DNA from: Brevibacterium atlanticum
GTDB taxonomy: Bacteria > Actinomycetota > Actinomycetes > Actinomycetales > Brevibacteriaceae
Direction: 5' to 3'
Assembly (NCBI RefSeq): GCF_011617245.1
Contig: NZ_CP050152.1
Coordinates: forward strand, 1,302,001-1,366,000
Length of the DNA: 64,000 nucleotides
In this document: positions 1-10,068 of the stretch, one piece after another
Position numbering within the stretch: position 1 is the first letter of the stretch
How the letters are laid out: each line of letters begins with the position of its first letter
The notes under the pieces: generated by a model
Databases searched by the model: none
Told to the model about the DNA's origin: nothing
The model's input: the letters and a program-made list of their open reading frames with translations, nothing else
Position numbers and translations under genes: made by a program

Positions 1-1367
1 CGTCGACCCGCGGTCGCAAGCTCGCCGACCTCGCCCGGCCCGACAACACCGTCGTGCGGCTGTGCTCCGACGACGGTCTGATCTTCACGAACACCACCGC
101 CGAGGCCGCCGTGTGCCGCAAGGCCGATGTCGAGGTCGAGATCGTGCCCGGAGTCGGGCTGTCCGCATCGACCGCCGCCTACACCGGCACCGCCCTGACG
201 ACGAGCCGGGTGCGGTCCGTGCGCTTCATCGAAGCCGGACCGCAGACCCATGTCGACGTCTCCCGCCACCGCAACACCTCCCATGTGCTCACCGGCACAG
301 CCGCCGCCCACGAACAGGCCATCAGCGCTCTGCTCGCCGACGGCTGGGACGAGGACACGAAGGTGCTGCTGGGCTGGGGGATCTCCACGATCGAGCAGAC
401 GAGCGTGGAGACGACCCTGAAGCAGGCGCTGTCCATGGCGCAGACAGGTTCGGATCGTATGGTGGTGATCATGGGACAGGGAGTCGAGTCGCGAGGCGAG
501 CTCAGCTGGTTCGAATCCAAACCGCTCTTCGGTTGGCAGGTGCTCATCCCGCGGACGAAGGAACAGGGAACCTCCACCGCCGAGGCGCTGGCCGAGCTCG
601 GCGCCGTCGGCACCGTCGTCCCCACCATCGCCGTCCAGCCACCACGCACCCCGACGCAGATGGAGAAGGCCATCCGCGGCCTCGTCGACGGATCCTACGA
701 ATGGGTCGGCTTCACCTCGGTCAATGCGGTCCGCGCCGTGCGCATGTGGTTCGAGGACTTCGGGCTCGACTCCCGGTCGATGGCCGGAGTCAAGGTCGCA
801 GCCGTCGGCGGCCGCACCGCTGCCGCCCTGATCGACTGGGGCATCACCCCTGACCTCGTTCCCGACGGCGAACACTCCGCCCGCGGGCTCGCCGCCGCCT
901 GGCCGGACTACGTCGACGACATCGACCCGATGAACACCGTGCTGCTGCCGCGTGCCGACATCGCCACCGAGGTGCTCGTATCCGGCCTGCTGGAGAAGGG
1001 CTGGGACCCCGACGACGTCACCGCCTACCGCACCGTGCGGGCATCCCCGCCGCCGGCACCGATCCGCGAATCGATCAAGGCCGGCGACTTCGACGCGTTC
1101 CTCTTCACCTCCTCGTCGACGGTGCGCAACCTCGTCGGCATCGCCGGCAAGCCCGCAGCCACCTCGGTGATCTGCTGCATCGGACCGGCGACGGCGAACA
1201 CCGCGGCCGAACACGGACTGCGCGTCGATGTCCTCGCCGAGGAAGCCAACCTCACCTCGCTCATCGACGGACTCGTCGAATACGCACTCACCCAGCGGGC
1301 CGAAGACGTGGACGCCGGGATCTCCCCGCAGCGTCCGAGCCAGAAGCGCCGCAGAAGGAAGGCCTGA
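1..1367 (+). CDS. hemD: Fused uroporphyrinogen-III C-methyltransferase / uroporphyrinogen-III synthase (5' truncated by window)
   Basis: The open frame enters from the left edge (first full codon at base 3) and gives at least 454 residues. The first ~150 residues read as the C-terminal half of a SAM-dependent CobA/SUMT methyltransferase ([22 protein letters not shown], and an IMGQGVESR segment closing the domain). From about residue 185 a HemD domain starts ([46 protein letters not shown]). HemD cyclises hydroxymethylbilane to uroporphyrinogen III; the methyltransferase half would make precorrin-2. The fusion is usual in actinobacteria. The tail is basic (QKRRRRKA). hemB starts one base after the stop, so the two are co-transcribed. 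Confidence 0.93.
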   Translation, partial: STRGRKLADLARPDNTVVRLCSDDGLIFTNTTAEAAVCRKADVEVEIVPGVGLSASTAAYTGTALTTSRVRSVRFIEAGPQTHVDVSRHRNTSHVLTGTAAAHEQAISALLADGWDEDTKVLLGWGISTIEQTSVETTLKQALSMAQTGSDRMVVIMGQGVESRGELSWFESKPLFGWQVLIPRTKEQGTSTAEALAELGAVGTVVPTIAVQPPRTPTQMEKAIRGLVDGSYEWVGFTSVNAVRAVRMWFEDFGLDSRSMAGVKVAAVGGRTAAALIDWGITPDLVPDGEHSARGLAAAWPDYVDDIDPMNTVLLPRADIATEVLVSGLLEKGWDPDDVTAYRTVRASPPPAPIRESIKAGDFDAFLFTSSSTVRNLVGIAGKPAATSVICCIGPATANTAAEHGLRVDVLAEEANLTSLIDGLVEYALTQRAEDVDAGISPQRPSQKRRRRKA

Positions 1368-1368
1368 C

Positions 1369-2412
1369 ATGACTTTGGTTCCCGGAACCGTCCGCCCCCG
1401 CCGCCTCCGCACGACCGCCGCACTGCGCCGGCTCGTGTCCGAGGTGCGGCTGCACCCGTCCGACCTCATCCTGCCGATGTTCGTCAAGGAGGGCCTGAGC
1501 GAGCCCGTGCCGCTGTCGGGCATGCCGGGCGTCGTCCAACACACCCTCGACTCGCTGCTGGCCGCCGCGCGGGAGGCCGTCGCTGCGGGAGTCGGAGGTC
1601 TCATGCTCTTCGGCATCCCCGAGCACAAGGATGAGATCGGCTCCCAGGCCGATGACCCTGAGGGCATCCTCAATCGTGCGCTGCGACTCCTCGCCGACGA
1701 GCTCGGCGAGGACACGGTCGTCATGGCCGATCTCTGCCTCGACGAATTCACTTCCCACGGTCATTGCGGAGTGCTCGACTCCGCCGGGGGAGTCGACAAC
1801 GACGCCACGCTCGACCGCTACGCCTCGATGGCACTGGCCCAAGCCCGGGCGGGCGCACAGGTGCTCGGACTCTCCGGGATGATGGACGGGCAGGTCGCGT
1901 ACTGCCGGGAGGCCCTCGACGCCGCCGGCTTCACCGACACCGTCGTCATGGGCTACACCGCGAAGTACGCCTCGGCGTTCTACGGACCCTTCCGCGAAGC
2001 CGTGGACTCCGAACTCCAGGGTGACCGGAAGACCTACCAGCAGGATCCCGCGAACGGCCGCGAGGCGCTGCGGGAACTCGGCCTCGACCTCGCCGAAGGC
2101 GCGGACGTCGTCATGGTCAAACCCGGGCTGCCCTACCTCGACGTCCTCGCCGAGGTGGCCCAGGAGTCCATCGTGCCGGTGTGGACCTATCAGGTCTCCG
2201 GGGAGTACGCGATGATCGAGTTCGCCGCCCAGGCCGGAGCCATCGACCGGCAACGGGCGATCGAGGAGTCCCTCATCGCCTTCAAGCGCGCCGGCTCCGA
2301 TGCGATCCTCACCTACTGGGCCACGGAGGTCGCACAGCGCCTCCAGGTCGAGGCCGCCGGCACGCTCGGCCGGCCCCAGTCCACCGGATCCCACACAGCC
2401 GGGAGTCGGTGA
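1369..2412 (+). CDS. hemB: Delta-aminolevulinic acid dehydratase (porphobilinogen synthase)
   Basis: 347 residues, normal for HemB. It condenses two 5-aminolevulinate molecules to porphobilinogen in the cytosol. Visible family motifs are [10 protein letters not shown] near the N-terminus, [17 protein letters not shown] (metal-site region), the Schiff-base lysine segment [18 protein letters not shown], and [12 protein letters not shown]. The ATG at 1369 was chosen because the protein then begins just before the conserved [15 protein letters not shown] segment and follows the hemD stop by one base. Its own stop overlaps the next gene's start as TGATG. Confidence 0.97.
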   Translation: MTLVPGTVRPRRLRTTAALRRLVSEVRLHPSDLILPMFVKEGLSEPVPLSGMPGVVQHTLDSLLAAAREAVAAGVGGLMLFGIPEHKDEIGSQADDPEGILNRALRLLADELGEDTVVMADLCLDEFTSHGHCGVLDSAGGVDNDATLDRYASMALAQARAGAQVLGLSGMMDGQVAYCREALDAAGFTDTVVMGYTAKYASAFYGPFREAVDSELQGDRKTYQQDPANGREALRELGLDLAEGADVVMVKPGLPYLDVLAEVAQESIVPVWTYQVSGEYAMIEFAAQAGAIDRQRAIEESLIAFKRAGSDAILTYWATEVAQRLQVEAAGTLGRPQSTGSHTAGSR

Positions 2413-2879
2413 TGGCCGAACCCCGCTGGCTGACCGCGGTCGATCAGAAGTCGTGGCGCAGTTACCTCAACGGCTCCCAGCTGCTCACCGCGGAGCTCGA
2501 TAAGGAGCTGCGTGACAAGCACGGCATCGGTCTGCCCGAGTACGAGATCCTCGTGCGTCTGTCCGAGCACGAGGACCGGACCATGCGCATGGCCCTGCTG
2601 GCCACGGACACCACGATGTCCCGATCCCGGCTGACCCACAGCGTGGCCCGGATGGAGAAGCGCGGACTGCTCGAACGCTCAGCCATCCCCGAGGACGGAC
2701 GCGGCGTCAACTGCGTGATGACCGAGGCCGGATGGGAACTGCTGCAGGCCGCGGCGCCGGACCATGTCGGGGGAGTGCGGACCCACCTCGTCGACCTGCT
2801 CGACCCCGAGGAGATGGCGACCTTGGGCCGCATCTTCACGAAGGTCTACGATCATATGCGCGACATCGACGGCCAGTGA
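2412..2879 (+). CDS. MarR-family transcriptional regulator
   Basis: 155 residues with a single MarR winged-helix domain: dimerisation helix, [20 protein letters not shown], the recognition helix around [24 protein letters not shown], and the wing ([17 protein letters not shown]). The start overlaps the hemB stop and hemL begins 64 bp after this gene, so it sits inside the haem operon. A role in sensing haem, a porphyrin or oxidative stress, or in self-regulation of the operon, is an inference from position only. No operator was identified. Confidence 0.88.
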   Translation: MAEPRWLTAVDQKSWRSYLNGSQLLTAELDKELRDKHGIGLPEYEILVRLSEHEDRTMRMALLATDTTMSRSRLTHSVARMEKRGLLERSAIPEDGRGVNCVMTEAGWELLQAAAPDHVGGVRTHLVDLLDPEEMATLGRIFTKVYDHMRDIDGQ

Positions 2880-2943
2880 GGCGCCCCGCCCCCGCGACCG
2901 TTCCCGCGATCACAACGACCCGCGACGATTCAGAGGAGACCCC

Positions 2944-4305
2944 ATGACGACAGCAGAGACGAACGCTCACGTCACCGACCAGTCAGCAGCACTCTTCACC
3001 CGCGCCGAGGCGGTCATCCCCGGCGGAGTCAACTCCCCGGTGCGAGCGTTCAAGGCCGTCGGCGGCACCCCCCGCTTCATCAGCGAGGCCACGGGTGCCT
3101 GGCTGCGCGACGCCGACGGCAACGACTACATCGACCTCATCGGCTCGTGGGGGCCGATGATCATGGGCCACTCCCGCCCCGAGGTCGTCGCCGCCGTGCA
3201 GCAGGCCGCGGTCAAGGGCTTCTCCTTCGGCACACCCTCGACCGGTGAGGTCGAACTCGCCGAGGAGATCGTCTCCCGCGTCGACCCCGTCGACCAGGTG
3301 CGGCTGGTGTCCTCGGGCACCGAGGCGACCATGTCCGCGATCCGCCTGGCCCGCGGCTGCACCGGCCGGTCCAAGGTCGTGAAATTCGCCGGCTGCTACC
3401 ACGGTCACGTCGACTCGCTGCTCGCCCAGGCCGGATCCGGTCTGGCCACCTTCTCCCTGCCCGACACCCCGGGAGTCACGGGGGCGCAGGCCCAGGACAC
3501 CATCGTCGTCGGCTACAACGATGCGGCCGGACTCGAAGCCGTGTTCGCCGAACACGGCGACGACATCGCCTGCGTGATCACCGAGGCCAGCCCCGGAAAC
3601 ATGGGCATCGTGCCGCCGGTCGACGGCTTCACCAACACCATCCGCCGGTTGACGAAGGCCCACGGTGCGCTGATGATCAGCGACGAGGTGATGACCGGTT
3701 TCCGCGTCTCCGCAGCCGGCTGGTACGGCTACGAATCCGAAGCCCTCGGCTACCCCGAGGGACCGGCCGATCTGTTCACCTTCGGCAAGGTCATGGGCGG
3801 CGGATTCCCTGCGGCGGCCTTCGGCGGTCGCGCCGACGTTATGGCGCACCTGGCACCGGCCGGGCCCGTCTACCAGGCGGGAACCCTGTCGGGGAACCCC
3901 GTGGCCACCGCCGCCGGGCTCGCCACGCTCAAGCTCACGACCGAGCTCGATGTGTACTCGCACATCGGCCGCGCCGCCGACATTCTGCGCCAGGCCGTCG
4001 CTGCCAGCCTCGAAGCCGAAGGCGTCGCCCACGTCATCCAGTCCGCGAACTCGATGTTCTCCGTATTCTTCACCGACGGCGCCGTGACGAACTACGACGA
4101 GGCACGCGCACAGAACGTCGACCGCTACACCGCGTTCTTCAACGCCATGCTCGACCAGGGCATCCACATGCCGCCGAGCGCCTTCGAAGCCTGGTTCCTC
4201 TCCTACGCCCACACCGATGAGATCCTCGACCGGATCGTCTCCGCCCTGCCGGCGGCGGCGAAGGCCGCGGCCGCTGTGCCGGAGTCCGGGAAGGGACAGG
4301 CATGA
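2944..4305 (+). CDS. hemL: Glutamate-1-semialdehyde 2,1-aminomutase
   Basis: 453 residues, typical for this PLP enzyme, which converts glutamate-1-semialdehyde to 5-aminolevulinate in the C5 haem pathway. Motifs: [13 protein letters not shown] at the N-terminus, [38 protein letters not shown], and the PLP lysine in [20 protein letters not shown] strong ribosome site (AGAGGAGAC) ends just before the ATG at 2944; an upstream extension in the same frame overlaps the MarR gene and lacks homology. The stop overlaps the next start (ATGA). Confidence 0.97.
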   Translation: MTTAETNAHVTDQSAALFTRAEAVIPGGVNSPVRAFKAVGGTPRFISEATGAWLRDADGNDYIDLIGSWGPMIMGHSRPEVVAAVQQAAVKGFSFGTPSTGEVELAEEIVSRVDPVDQVRLVSSGTEATMSAIRLARGCTGRSKVVKFAGCYHGHVDSLLAQAGSGLATFSLPDTPGVTGAQAQDTIVVGYNDAAGLEAVFAEHGDDIACVITEASPGNMGIVPPVDGFTNTIRRLTKAHGALMISDEVMTGFRVSAAGWYGYESEALGYPEGPADLFTFGKVMGGGFPAAAFGGRADVMAHLAPAGPVYQAGTLSGNPVATAAGLATLKLTTELDVYSHIGRAADILRQAVAASLEAEGVAHVIQSANSMFSVFFTDGAVTNYDEARAQNVDRYTAFFNAMLDQGIHMPPSAFEAWFLSYAHTDEILDRIVSALPAAAKAAAAVPESGKGQA

Positions 4306-4943
4306 CCACGATCCACCTGGTCAGGCACGGTGAGGTCGACAACCCGGAGAAGATCCTCTACGGCCGCCTGCCGCACTTCGGGCTGACCGAACGTGGTCAT
4401 GAGATGGCCGCCCGGGTCGCCGAGCACTTCGACGCCGCGGCGACGACCCCGGTCGAACTCGTCGCCTCTCCGCTGCTGCGGACGCAGCAGACGATCGCCC
4501 CGCTGGCGAGCACGCTCGATCTGCCGGTGTTCACCGACGACCGGGTCATCGAAGCCGCGAACTCGTTCGAAGGGCAGAGGGTCGACGCCCGGCGCCTCGC
4601 CGAACCGAAGAACCTGCTGCGTCTGTACAACCCGCTGACCCCGTCGTGGGGCGAACCGTACAAGCAGATCGTGCTGCGCATGCGCGCCGCGATGGCCAGC
4701 CTGCGCTCGAAGCTCGACGGCCACGGTCCAGGGGCCGAAGGCGTCATCGTCTCCCACCAGCTGCCGATCTGGATGACGCGGTTGTCGGGGGAGGGGCGTT
4801 CCCTCGTCCACGACCCCCGCCGACGCGAATGTGAACTGGCTTCTATCACCAGTTTCACATTCGACTCGTCCACACTGGTGACCGTGAGTTATGAGAGCAT
4901 CTGTGCCGATCTGCAGCCCGGAACCCCGGTGGCAGGAGCATGA
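4302..4943 (+). CDS. Histidine phosphatase (phosphoglycerate-mutase-like) family protein
   Basis: 213 residues. The catalytic [10 protein letters not shown] motif lies at residues ~5-14, a second conserved arginine stretch is in SPLLRTQQT, and the second histidine is in [10 protein letters not shown]. The protein is cytosolic with no signal. Its substrate cannot be read from sequence. A phosphatase of this family commonly sits between hemL and the cytochrome c assembly genes in actinobacteria, suggesting a conserved but unexplained link. It overlaps both neighbours by 4 bp, implying translational coupling. Confidence 0.88.
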   Translation: MTTIHLVRHGEVDNPEKILYGRLPHFGLTERGHEMAARVAEHFDAAATTPVELVASPLLRTQQTIAPLASTLDLPVFTDDRVIEAANSFEGQRVDARRLAEPKNLLRLYNPLTPSWGEPYKQIVLRMRAAMASLRSKLDGHGPGAEGVIVSHQLPIWMTRLSGEGRSLVHDPRRRECELASITSFTFDSSTLVTVSYESICADLQPGTPVAGA

Positions 4944-5539
4944 GTTTCGGTCGCAGCCCGCTGAACCGCCGCACCCTGTTCGCTTCGGCCATCGCCGCCG
5001 GCACGGCCGTTCTGGTCAGCGCTTGCAGTGAGAACGACGAACTGGCCGATCAGGCCGGGTCCGACCAAGGCTATGTCTCCGGATCGGGAGTGGTCTCGCA
5101 GGTCGCCGTCGACAAACGCGGCGAAGCCTTGGACTTGAGCTTCGAGACCCTCGACGGGAAGTCGATGTCCCTGGCTGATCTGCGCCCGACCCCCGTGGTC
5201 ATCAACCTCTGGTACGCGGCCTGCCCGCCGTGTCGGAAAGAGGCACCGGATCTCAAGTCCGTGGCCGACGGGTTCGGCGACAAGGCTCAGTTCATCGGCG
5301 TCAACGTCCGTGATCAGGCCGCCGCGGCCAACGCATTCATCAGCAACTACCAGGTCCCGTATCCGAACATGCTCGACTCGAACGGAGAGATGGTCTCCCT
5401 CCTCTCCGGCGTCCTGCCCCCGCAGGCGACCCCGTCGACGGTCGTGCTCGATGCGAAGGGCCGAGCCGCTGCCCGCGTCGTCGGCGAGGTCGACGCATCG
5501 ACGCTCAAGGGCCTCGTCGAGGACGTGCTGGCGGAGTGA
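4940..5539 (+). CDS. resA: TlpA/ResA-like thioredoxin lipoprotein for cytochrome c maturation
   Basis: 199 residues. The N-terminus is a lipoprotein signal: RRTLFASAIAAG, a hydrophobic stretch, then VSACS with the lipid cysteine near residue 30. The double arginine hints at possible Tat export. The thioredoxin fold has the active site ACPPCRKEAPDL (CxxC) after WY, and a cis-proline segment near QATPSTVVLDAKG. It should reduce the apocytochrome c haem-binding thiols outside the membrane, receiving electrons from CcdA, which is encoded immediately downstream and overlaps by 4 bp. Confidence 0.9.
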   Translation: MSFGRSPLNRRTLFASAIAAGTAVLVSACSENDELADQAGSDQGYVSGSGVVSQVAVDKRGEALDLSFETLDGKSMSLADLRPTPVVINLWYAACPPCRKEAPDLKSVADGFGDKAQFIGVNVRDQAAAANAFISNYQVPYPNMLDSNGEMVSLLSGVLPPQATPSTVVLDAKGRAAARVVGEVDASTLKGLVEDVLAE

Positions 5540-6300
5540 GCGGGCTCGGGGCGGAATTCGCCCAGACGGTTCTCTCCGGTCCGCTGCTGCTGGCCGCCGG
5601 CGCCGCGGCACTGGCGGGACTCGTCTCCTTCGTCTCCCCGTGCGTGCTCCCGCTCGTCCCTGGCTACGTCGGGTACGTCACCGGGCTCTCGGGCACCTCG
5701 CTGCGGGACAAGCAGACGTGGCGGGTCGTCGTGGGCATCAGCCTCTTCGTCCTCGGCTTCACTGTCGTGTTCGTGCTGCTGGGCACCAGCTTCTCGGCGC
5801 TCGGGGCGCTGTTCTCGCAGTGGCAGTCGGTGATCATGCGCATTCTCGGCGTCGTCGTCATCATCGCCGGTTTCGTGTTCATGGGCGGGTTCGGTCTGCT
5901 GCAGAATGAGCATCGGATCCGGGCGCGGCCGAAGGCGGGCCTGTGGGGCGCACCGGTCCTCGGCGCCACCTTCGCACTCGGGTGGGCACCCTGTGTCGGA
6001 CCGACGCTGTCGGCGGTGCTGAGCATGTCGGTGAGCTTCGGCGGCGACGGTATGATCTGGCGCGGCGCCCTGCTCGCGTTCGTCTACTGCCTGGGGCTGG
6101 GAATCCCGTTCATCATCCTGGCCGTCGCGATCCACAAGGGCGCCGGACGGCTCGAATGGGTGCGCAGTCACCAGACTGCGATCGTGCGCGCCGGAGGCAT
6201 CATGCTCATCGTCCTCGGTGTGCTCATGGCCAGCGGCGTATGGAATATGTGGATGACCTCTCTGCAAGGTCTGATCAATGGATTCGAAGTGGTGATCTAG
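5536..6300 (+). CDS. ccdA: Cytochrome c biogenesis protein CcdA (thiol-disulfide transmembrane reductase)
   Basis: 254 residues with about six membrane spans. The two redox cysteines of the family are visible in FVSPCVLPLVPGYVGYVTG (~residue 36) and GWAPCVGPTLSAV (~residue 153). It carries reducing power from cytosolic thioredoxin across the membrane to the ResA-like partner. It starts with GTG overlapping the resA stop, and its TAG stop shares a base with the resB start. Confidence 0.95.
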   Translation: MSGLGAEFAQTVLSGPLLLAAGAAALAGLVSFVSPCVLPLVPGYVGYVTGLSGTSLRDKQTWRVVVGISLFVLGFTVVFVLLGTSFSALGALFSQWQSVIMRILGVVVIIAGFVFMGGFGLLQNEHRIRARPKAGLWGAPVLGATFALGWAPCVGPTLSAVLSMSVSFGGDGMIWRGALLAFVYCLGLGIPFIILAVAIHKGAGRLEWVRSHQTAIVRAGGIMLIVLGVLMASGVWNMWMTSLQGLINGFEVVI

Positions 6301-7910
6301 TGGCGGAGAAGACGAAGTCGGCGAGCCAGAAGCCTCAGGTGACGCAGCCTCAGCTGGGTTTCTTCGGCATGTGCCGCTGGGCGTGGACGCAGCTGACGAC
6401 GATGCGTGTGGCGCTCATCCTGCTGCTCGTCCTCGCCCTCGCAGCGATCCCCGGCTCCCTCCTGCCCCAGCGCATCCAGGATCCGGGGCGGGTGAACACG
6501 TTCCTGGAGAACAACGGCGCGTGGGGGACGTTCCTCGACACCATCCAGATGTTCGACGTCTACTCCTCCGTCTGGTTCTCCGCGATCTACCTGCTGCTGA
6601 TGATCTCCCTCGTCGGCTGCATCATCCCCCGCACGAAGCAGCACTGGAAGGCTATGCGCTCGGCCCCTCCCAAGGCACCGAGGCGGCTGGGCCGGATGCC
6701 CGGCTACGCCACCTTCACCTCGGCGACGGGGGAGGCTGACAGTCGCGAGGCCGCCGATCAGGCCTTCCTCGACCGGGCCGAGGCTCGGCTGAAGAAGTCG
6801 GGGTACCGGATCAATCGGCGGGATGACCATGTGGCGGCCGAACGCGGATATCTGCGGGAGACGGGCAACCTCGTCTTCCACGTCGCCCTGCTCATGGCCA
6901 CCCTGACGATGGCCATCGGTTCGCTCTTCGGCTACGAAGGTCAGCGCATCCTCGTCGAGGGGGAGACGTTCTCGAACTCTCTGGTCTCCTACGACTCCTT
7001 CACTCCCGGTTCCTACTACGATGCGGACAACCTGCCGGACTTCCGCCTCAAGCTCGACAGCTTCTCCTCGAAGTTCGACGATCAGGCGGCGGGCAATCAG
7101 TTCGGGCAGCCGCGCAGCTTCGATGCGAAGGTCACGACGAACTCCGAGGGCAAGACCGAATCGCACACACTCGAGGTCAACAAGCCCGTGCGCATCAACG
7201 GCGTCGGCGTCTACCTCACGGGCAACGGCTACGCGCCCGAGGTGACCGTGCGCGACGCTCAGGGCAACGTCGTCCAGTCCGGGCCGCAGGTATTCATTCC
7301 CGACGGCGGCGACGGCGGATACACCTCGGAGGGCGTCATCAAGGTCCCGGATTCGGCCGGCACGCAGATGGGCTTCGTCGGGGTCTTCCTGCCGACCGCA
7401 TCGCAGAACGAGAAGGGCGAACTCGTCTCGAGCTTCGCCGAGCTGCGCAACCCCTACCTGGTGATGAGCGGATACACCGGCGACCTCGGACTCGACGACG
7501 GGCTCCCGCAGTCGGTGTACTCCCTCGATGCCGACAAGATGACCGAGATGACCGATGACTCCGGCAATCCGCTGATCATCCAGCTCGCCGAGGGCGAGAC
7601 CCAGGATCTGCCCGGCGGTGGATCCGTGACCTTCGACGGGGTGAAGAAGTACATCTCAGTCGACATCTCGCAGGATCCGACGCAGGCACTCATGCTCATC
7701 AGCGCGATCCTCGTGCTCGCCGGTCTGGGACTGTCGCTGTTCATTCCACGCCGCCGCGTGTGGGTGAGGATCAAGGACGGAAACGCCGAGGTGGCCGCCC
7801 TGGCCCGCGGTGAGGATCCGATGGTCGAGCGCGCCGTGTCCGACCTCGTGAAGGACCTGCGCGACCCCGAACCCGACGAAGGCGACGGCGGGGCCGAAGA
7901 CGAAAGATGA
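6300..7910 (+). CDS. resB: Cytochrome c biogenesis protein ResB
   Basis: 536 residues. This is one half of the System II haem export/ligation complex, working with CcsB. After a short cytosolic start come a membrane span (MRVALILLLVLALAAIPGSLLPQR) and a second (SAIYLLLMISLVGCIIP). A third follows (NLVFHVALLMATLTMAIGSLFG), then a large extracytoplasmic domain (~residues 230-460) and a last span (LMLISAILVLAGLGLSLFIP) with an acidic cytosolic tail. GTG at 6300 was chosen because it overlaps the ccdA stop; the same frame is open further upstream but only inside ccdA. Confidence 0.93.
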   Translation: MAEKTKSASQKPQVTQPQLGFFGMCRWAWTQLTTMRVALILLLVLALAAIPGSLLPQRIQDPGRVNTFLENNGAWGTFLDTIQMFDVYSSVWFSAIYLLLMISLVGCIIPRTKQHWKAMRSAPPKAPRRLGRMPGYATFTSATGEADSREAADQAFLDRAEARLKKSGYRINRRDDHVAAERGYLRETGNLVFHVALLMATLTMAIGSLFGYEGQRILVEGETFSNSLVSYDSFTPGSYYDADNLPDFRLKLDSFSSKFDDQAAGNQFGQPRSFDAKVTTNSEGKTESHTLEVNKPVRINGVGVYLTGNGYAPEVTVRDAQGNVVQSGPQVFIPDGGDGGYTSEGVIKVPDSAGTQMGFVGVFLPTASQNEKGELVSSFAELRNPYLVMSGYTGDLGLDDGLPQSVYSLDADKMTEMTDDSGNPLIIQLAEGETQDLPGGGSVTFDGVKKYISVDISQDPTQALMLISAILVLAGLGLSLFIPRRRVWVRIKDGNAEVAALARGEDPMVERAVSDLVKDLRDPEPDEGDGGAEDER

Positions 7911-7928
7911 GACTCTGCTACTACGCGG

Positions 7929-7936
7929 AGTAGAAT
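7929..7936 (+). promoter_or_regulatory. Possible -10 box for ccsB
   Basis: TAGAAT at 7931-7936 in the 133-bp gap between resB and ccsB, preceded by a small inverted repeat (CTACTACGCGGAGTAG). No convincing -35 was found, so an independent ccsB promoter is only possible. Confidence 0.3.
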
Positions 7937-8043
7937 AGCCGCGGAGTGTCGGAGTTCCAGACCACACCCAACAGGGCGGCGGGCTCGGACACGAGCACGC
8001 CGACAATGAGCGATATGAGAGCACCTGACGGTGCGGAGGATGA

Positions 8044-9123
8044 ATGGACGTCAACACTGACCTCGCAATGTGGTCGAACCAGCTGATCATCTCGGCGATG
8101 ATCGTCTATGCCTTCGCGATGATCTTCTATGCGTTCGACCTGTTCGGATCGCGCGAACTCAAGACCGCCAAGACCGAGGCCGTGAGCCCGGCGAAGGCGA
8201 GTTCGGTGCGTCGGACGAACCGGAAGACCGCGACCACTGCGGTCCTCGACCGTCCCGGCGACGATGAGTCCACCGAGGAGGTTTCGGATAGGTCCTCGAC
8301 AGGTCAGTCGGAGGTCGGGAAGGCCGGTTCCGGGAAGGCGGCCTCCGGCAAGGCCGGTTCCGGGAAGGCGAACCGTCGACGCGGAGCCCGCATCGGCACC
8401 TCGTTGTTGGTCCTCGCTGTCCTGCTGCACGCCTCCGCTGTGCTCACTCGCGCCCTGTCCGTGTCCCGCGTGCCGTGGGGCAACATGATGGAGTACGTCC
8501 TCACGGCCACGACGATCACTGTCATCGTCTACCTCGTTGTGCTGACGAAGAAGGACGTGCGCTACCTGGGCACGTTCGTGTCCGGTGGTGTGCTGCTGTG
8601 CCTGGGCCTGGCGATCACCGTGTTCTACACCCCGGCGGCCAAGCTCATCCCGGCTCTGGACTCGTACTGGATCGCCATCCACGTGCCGATCGCGATCCTC
8701 TCGACCTCGCTGCTCTACCTCTCTGCGATCCTCGCCGTGTTCCAGATCCTCAAGAGCGTCTACGAGACGAAGAACCCGAAGTGGCTGCGGTTCATGCACC
8801 GCCTGCCCGCCAGCGACGACCTCGAGCGCTCTTCCTACACCATTGCCGCCGTCGGCTTCATCACCTGGACCTTCACCCTCATCGCGGGTGCGATCTGGGC
8901 CGAGGTGGCCTGGAGCCGCTATTGGGGTTGGGACACCAAGGAGATCTGGACCTTCGTCGTCTGGGTCATCTACGCGGCCTACCTGCACGCCCGCGCGACC
9001 CGCGGCTGGAGCAAGACGAAGGTGGCGGTGCTCAACATCATCGGCATCGCCTCGGTGATCTTCAACTTCACCGTCGTCAACGTCTATTTCAACGGCCTCC
9101 ACTCGTACTCGGGTCTCGACTGA
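8044..9123 (+). CDS. ccsB: Cytochrome c assembly protein CcsB (ResC/CcsA type)
   Basis: 359 residues. It is the haem-handling partner of ResB in System II. A first span near the N-terminus is followed by a low-complexity, basic cytosolic loop with repeated SGKA units (~residues 90-115), then the conserved multi-span core. The tryptophan-rich haem motif is seen in WSRYWGWDTKEIWTFVVWVIYAAYLHARAT (quoted in part), with candidate haem-ligand histidines in SYWIAIHVPIAI and in the last loop (GLHSYSG). The repeated loop is unusual and probably disordered. Confidence 0.93.
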   Translation: MDVNTDLAMWSNQLIISAMIVYAFAMIFYAFDLFGSRELKTAKTEAVSPAKASSVRRTNRKTATTAVLDRPGDDESTEEVSDRSSTGQSEVGKAGSGKAASGKAGSGKANRRRGARIGTSLLVLAVLLHASAVLTRALSVSRVPWGNMMEYVLTATTITVIVYLVVLTKKDVRYLGTFVSGGVLLCLGLAITVFYTPAAKLIPALDSYWIAIHVPIAILSTSLLYLSAILAVFQILKSVYETKNPKWLRFMHRLPASDDLERSSYTIAAVGFITWTFTLIAGAIWAEVAWSRYWGWDTKEIWTFVVWVIYAAYLHARATRGWSKTKVAVLNIIGIASVIFNFTVVNVYFNGLHSYSGLD

Positions 9124-9549
9124 GGCCCCCTCGGTAGGCGCACAACGCCCCTCACCGGACCAGAATGTCGGGTGAGGGGCGTCGTCGTGCCGGCGGCTGA
9201 ACCGGGCACTGAGCGGTCACCAGCGCTGTCGTGCACCCCGCAACAGACGAGGACAGGTGCGAGGGCAGGTGGAGATCGTTGGTTCGGCACTGTCTCCTCT
9301 GAAATCATCAGGTTCTTCGGTGAGTAGATCGGAGAAACGTGTGCCTCTTCGTCGGGTGAGGGGCTTCCGGGTGAGGGGCGTCGTCATGCTGGCACGTGAG
9401 CAGACATGTGCGAAACGTCGTTCAAGCCGGAGCGCGTCTGTCGACCGGTGGCCGGCTCGACTACTGCGCTGCGCCTTGAACGACGTGATTGGGCTGCTGG
9501 AGGAGGTAGCAGAGGTCGCCGTTGCCGTACGGTGTCGCCGCTGCAGGGC
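9124..9549. other. Intergenic region without a recognisable gene
   Basis: 426 bp between ccsB and a convergent gene. Apart from the hairpin it contains two extra partial copies of the terminator arm: GGGTGAGGGGC at about 9354-9364 and GGGTGAGGGGCGTCGTC at 9369-9385, the latter identical to 9170-9186. Open frames here lack homology, signals or ribosome sites. Confidence 0.6.
9145..9182 (+). terminator. Rho-independent-type hairpin after ccsB
   Basis: A perfect 12-bp stem (ACGCCCCTCACC / GGTGAGGGGCGT) with a 14-nt loop lies 21 bp after the ccsB stop. There is no strong T run. The same arm core is used in the terminator after the tRNA pair at 45904. Confidence 0.75.
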
Positions 9550-9984
9550 TCAGTTGGAGCGGCCGCGACCGTCGCCCTTGGTGCCGCGATCATCGGTGTC
9601 GGCCGACGAGTCCGCTGCAGAATCGTCGTCATCGTCGGCCTCGGAGGCGTCATCGCTCTCGGCCTTCGGCTCATCGTTCTCACGTGCCGGGGGAGCGTGC
9701 TTGCCGAGCTTGACGTCGCGGTCGACCTGTCGCAGGTAGTCGTCGTCATCGTCCGGAGCAACCTGCCCGCGGGGGCGCTGCGCCGCTGACGGTTTGGCTT
9801 CGGAGCCGCGACCGAAGAGGAACCAGAGGACGAATCCGAGGACGGGAATGAAGAGGATGATGAGAGCCCATGCGGGTTTGGGCAGGACTCGAATCAGACC
9901 CCGATCGCGCAACAGGCAATCGAAGAGTCCGTACAGTGTCACCGCTGCCGCTAGGACGATCGCGGCAATGAGAAATCGAGCCAT
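9550..9984 (-). CDS. PLDc_N-domain membrane protein
   Basis: 144 residues. Two N-terminal membrane spans (FLIAAIVLAAAVTLYGLFDC and PAWALIILFIPVLGFVLWFLFG) form a PLDc_N-type module, small membrane anchors related to the N-terminus of cardiolipin synthases, without any catalytic HKD motif. The remaining ~80 residues are hydrophilic and very rich in Asp, Glu and Ser, probably disordered. Proteins of this kind often lie near menA in actinobacteria. Function unknown. Confidence 0.75.
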   Translation of the reverse strand: MARFLIAAIVLAAAVTLYGLFDCLLRDRGLIRVLPKPAWALIILFIPVLGFVLWFLFGRGSEAKPSAAQRPRGQVAPDDDDDYLRQVDRDVKLGKHAPPARENDEPKAESDDASEADDDDDSAADSSADTDDRGTKGDGRGRSN

Positions 9985-10055
9985 GCATCAAGGATAGTCC
10001 ACGATCCTGAACACCGACTCAGGCGGGCGGTGACGAGACGGTCACGATCGAGGGC

Positions 10056-10061
10056 TAAAAT
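10056..10061 (+). promoter_or_regulatory. -10 box of a leaderless promoter
   Basis: TAAAAT sits 7 bp before the ATG at 10069, a spacing expected for a leaderless transcript. No clear -35 element. Confidence 0.45.
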
Positions 10062-10068
10062 AGGCTCA

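Noticed and set aside
9145-9182. Attachment site or phage remnant suggested by repeated GGGTGAGGGGC words
   Set aside because: No integrase or phage gene is near and the same arms form a terminator at 45904, so terminator copies explain them better.
9257-9789. Short open frames in the ccsB downstream gap on both strands
   Set aside because: No ribosome site, no domain or signal, biased composition; they overlap hairpin repeats or run antisense to the PLDc_N gene.
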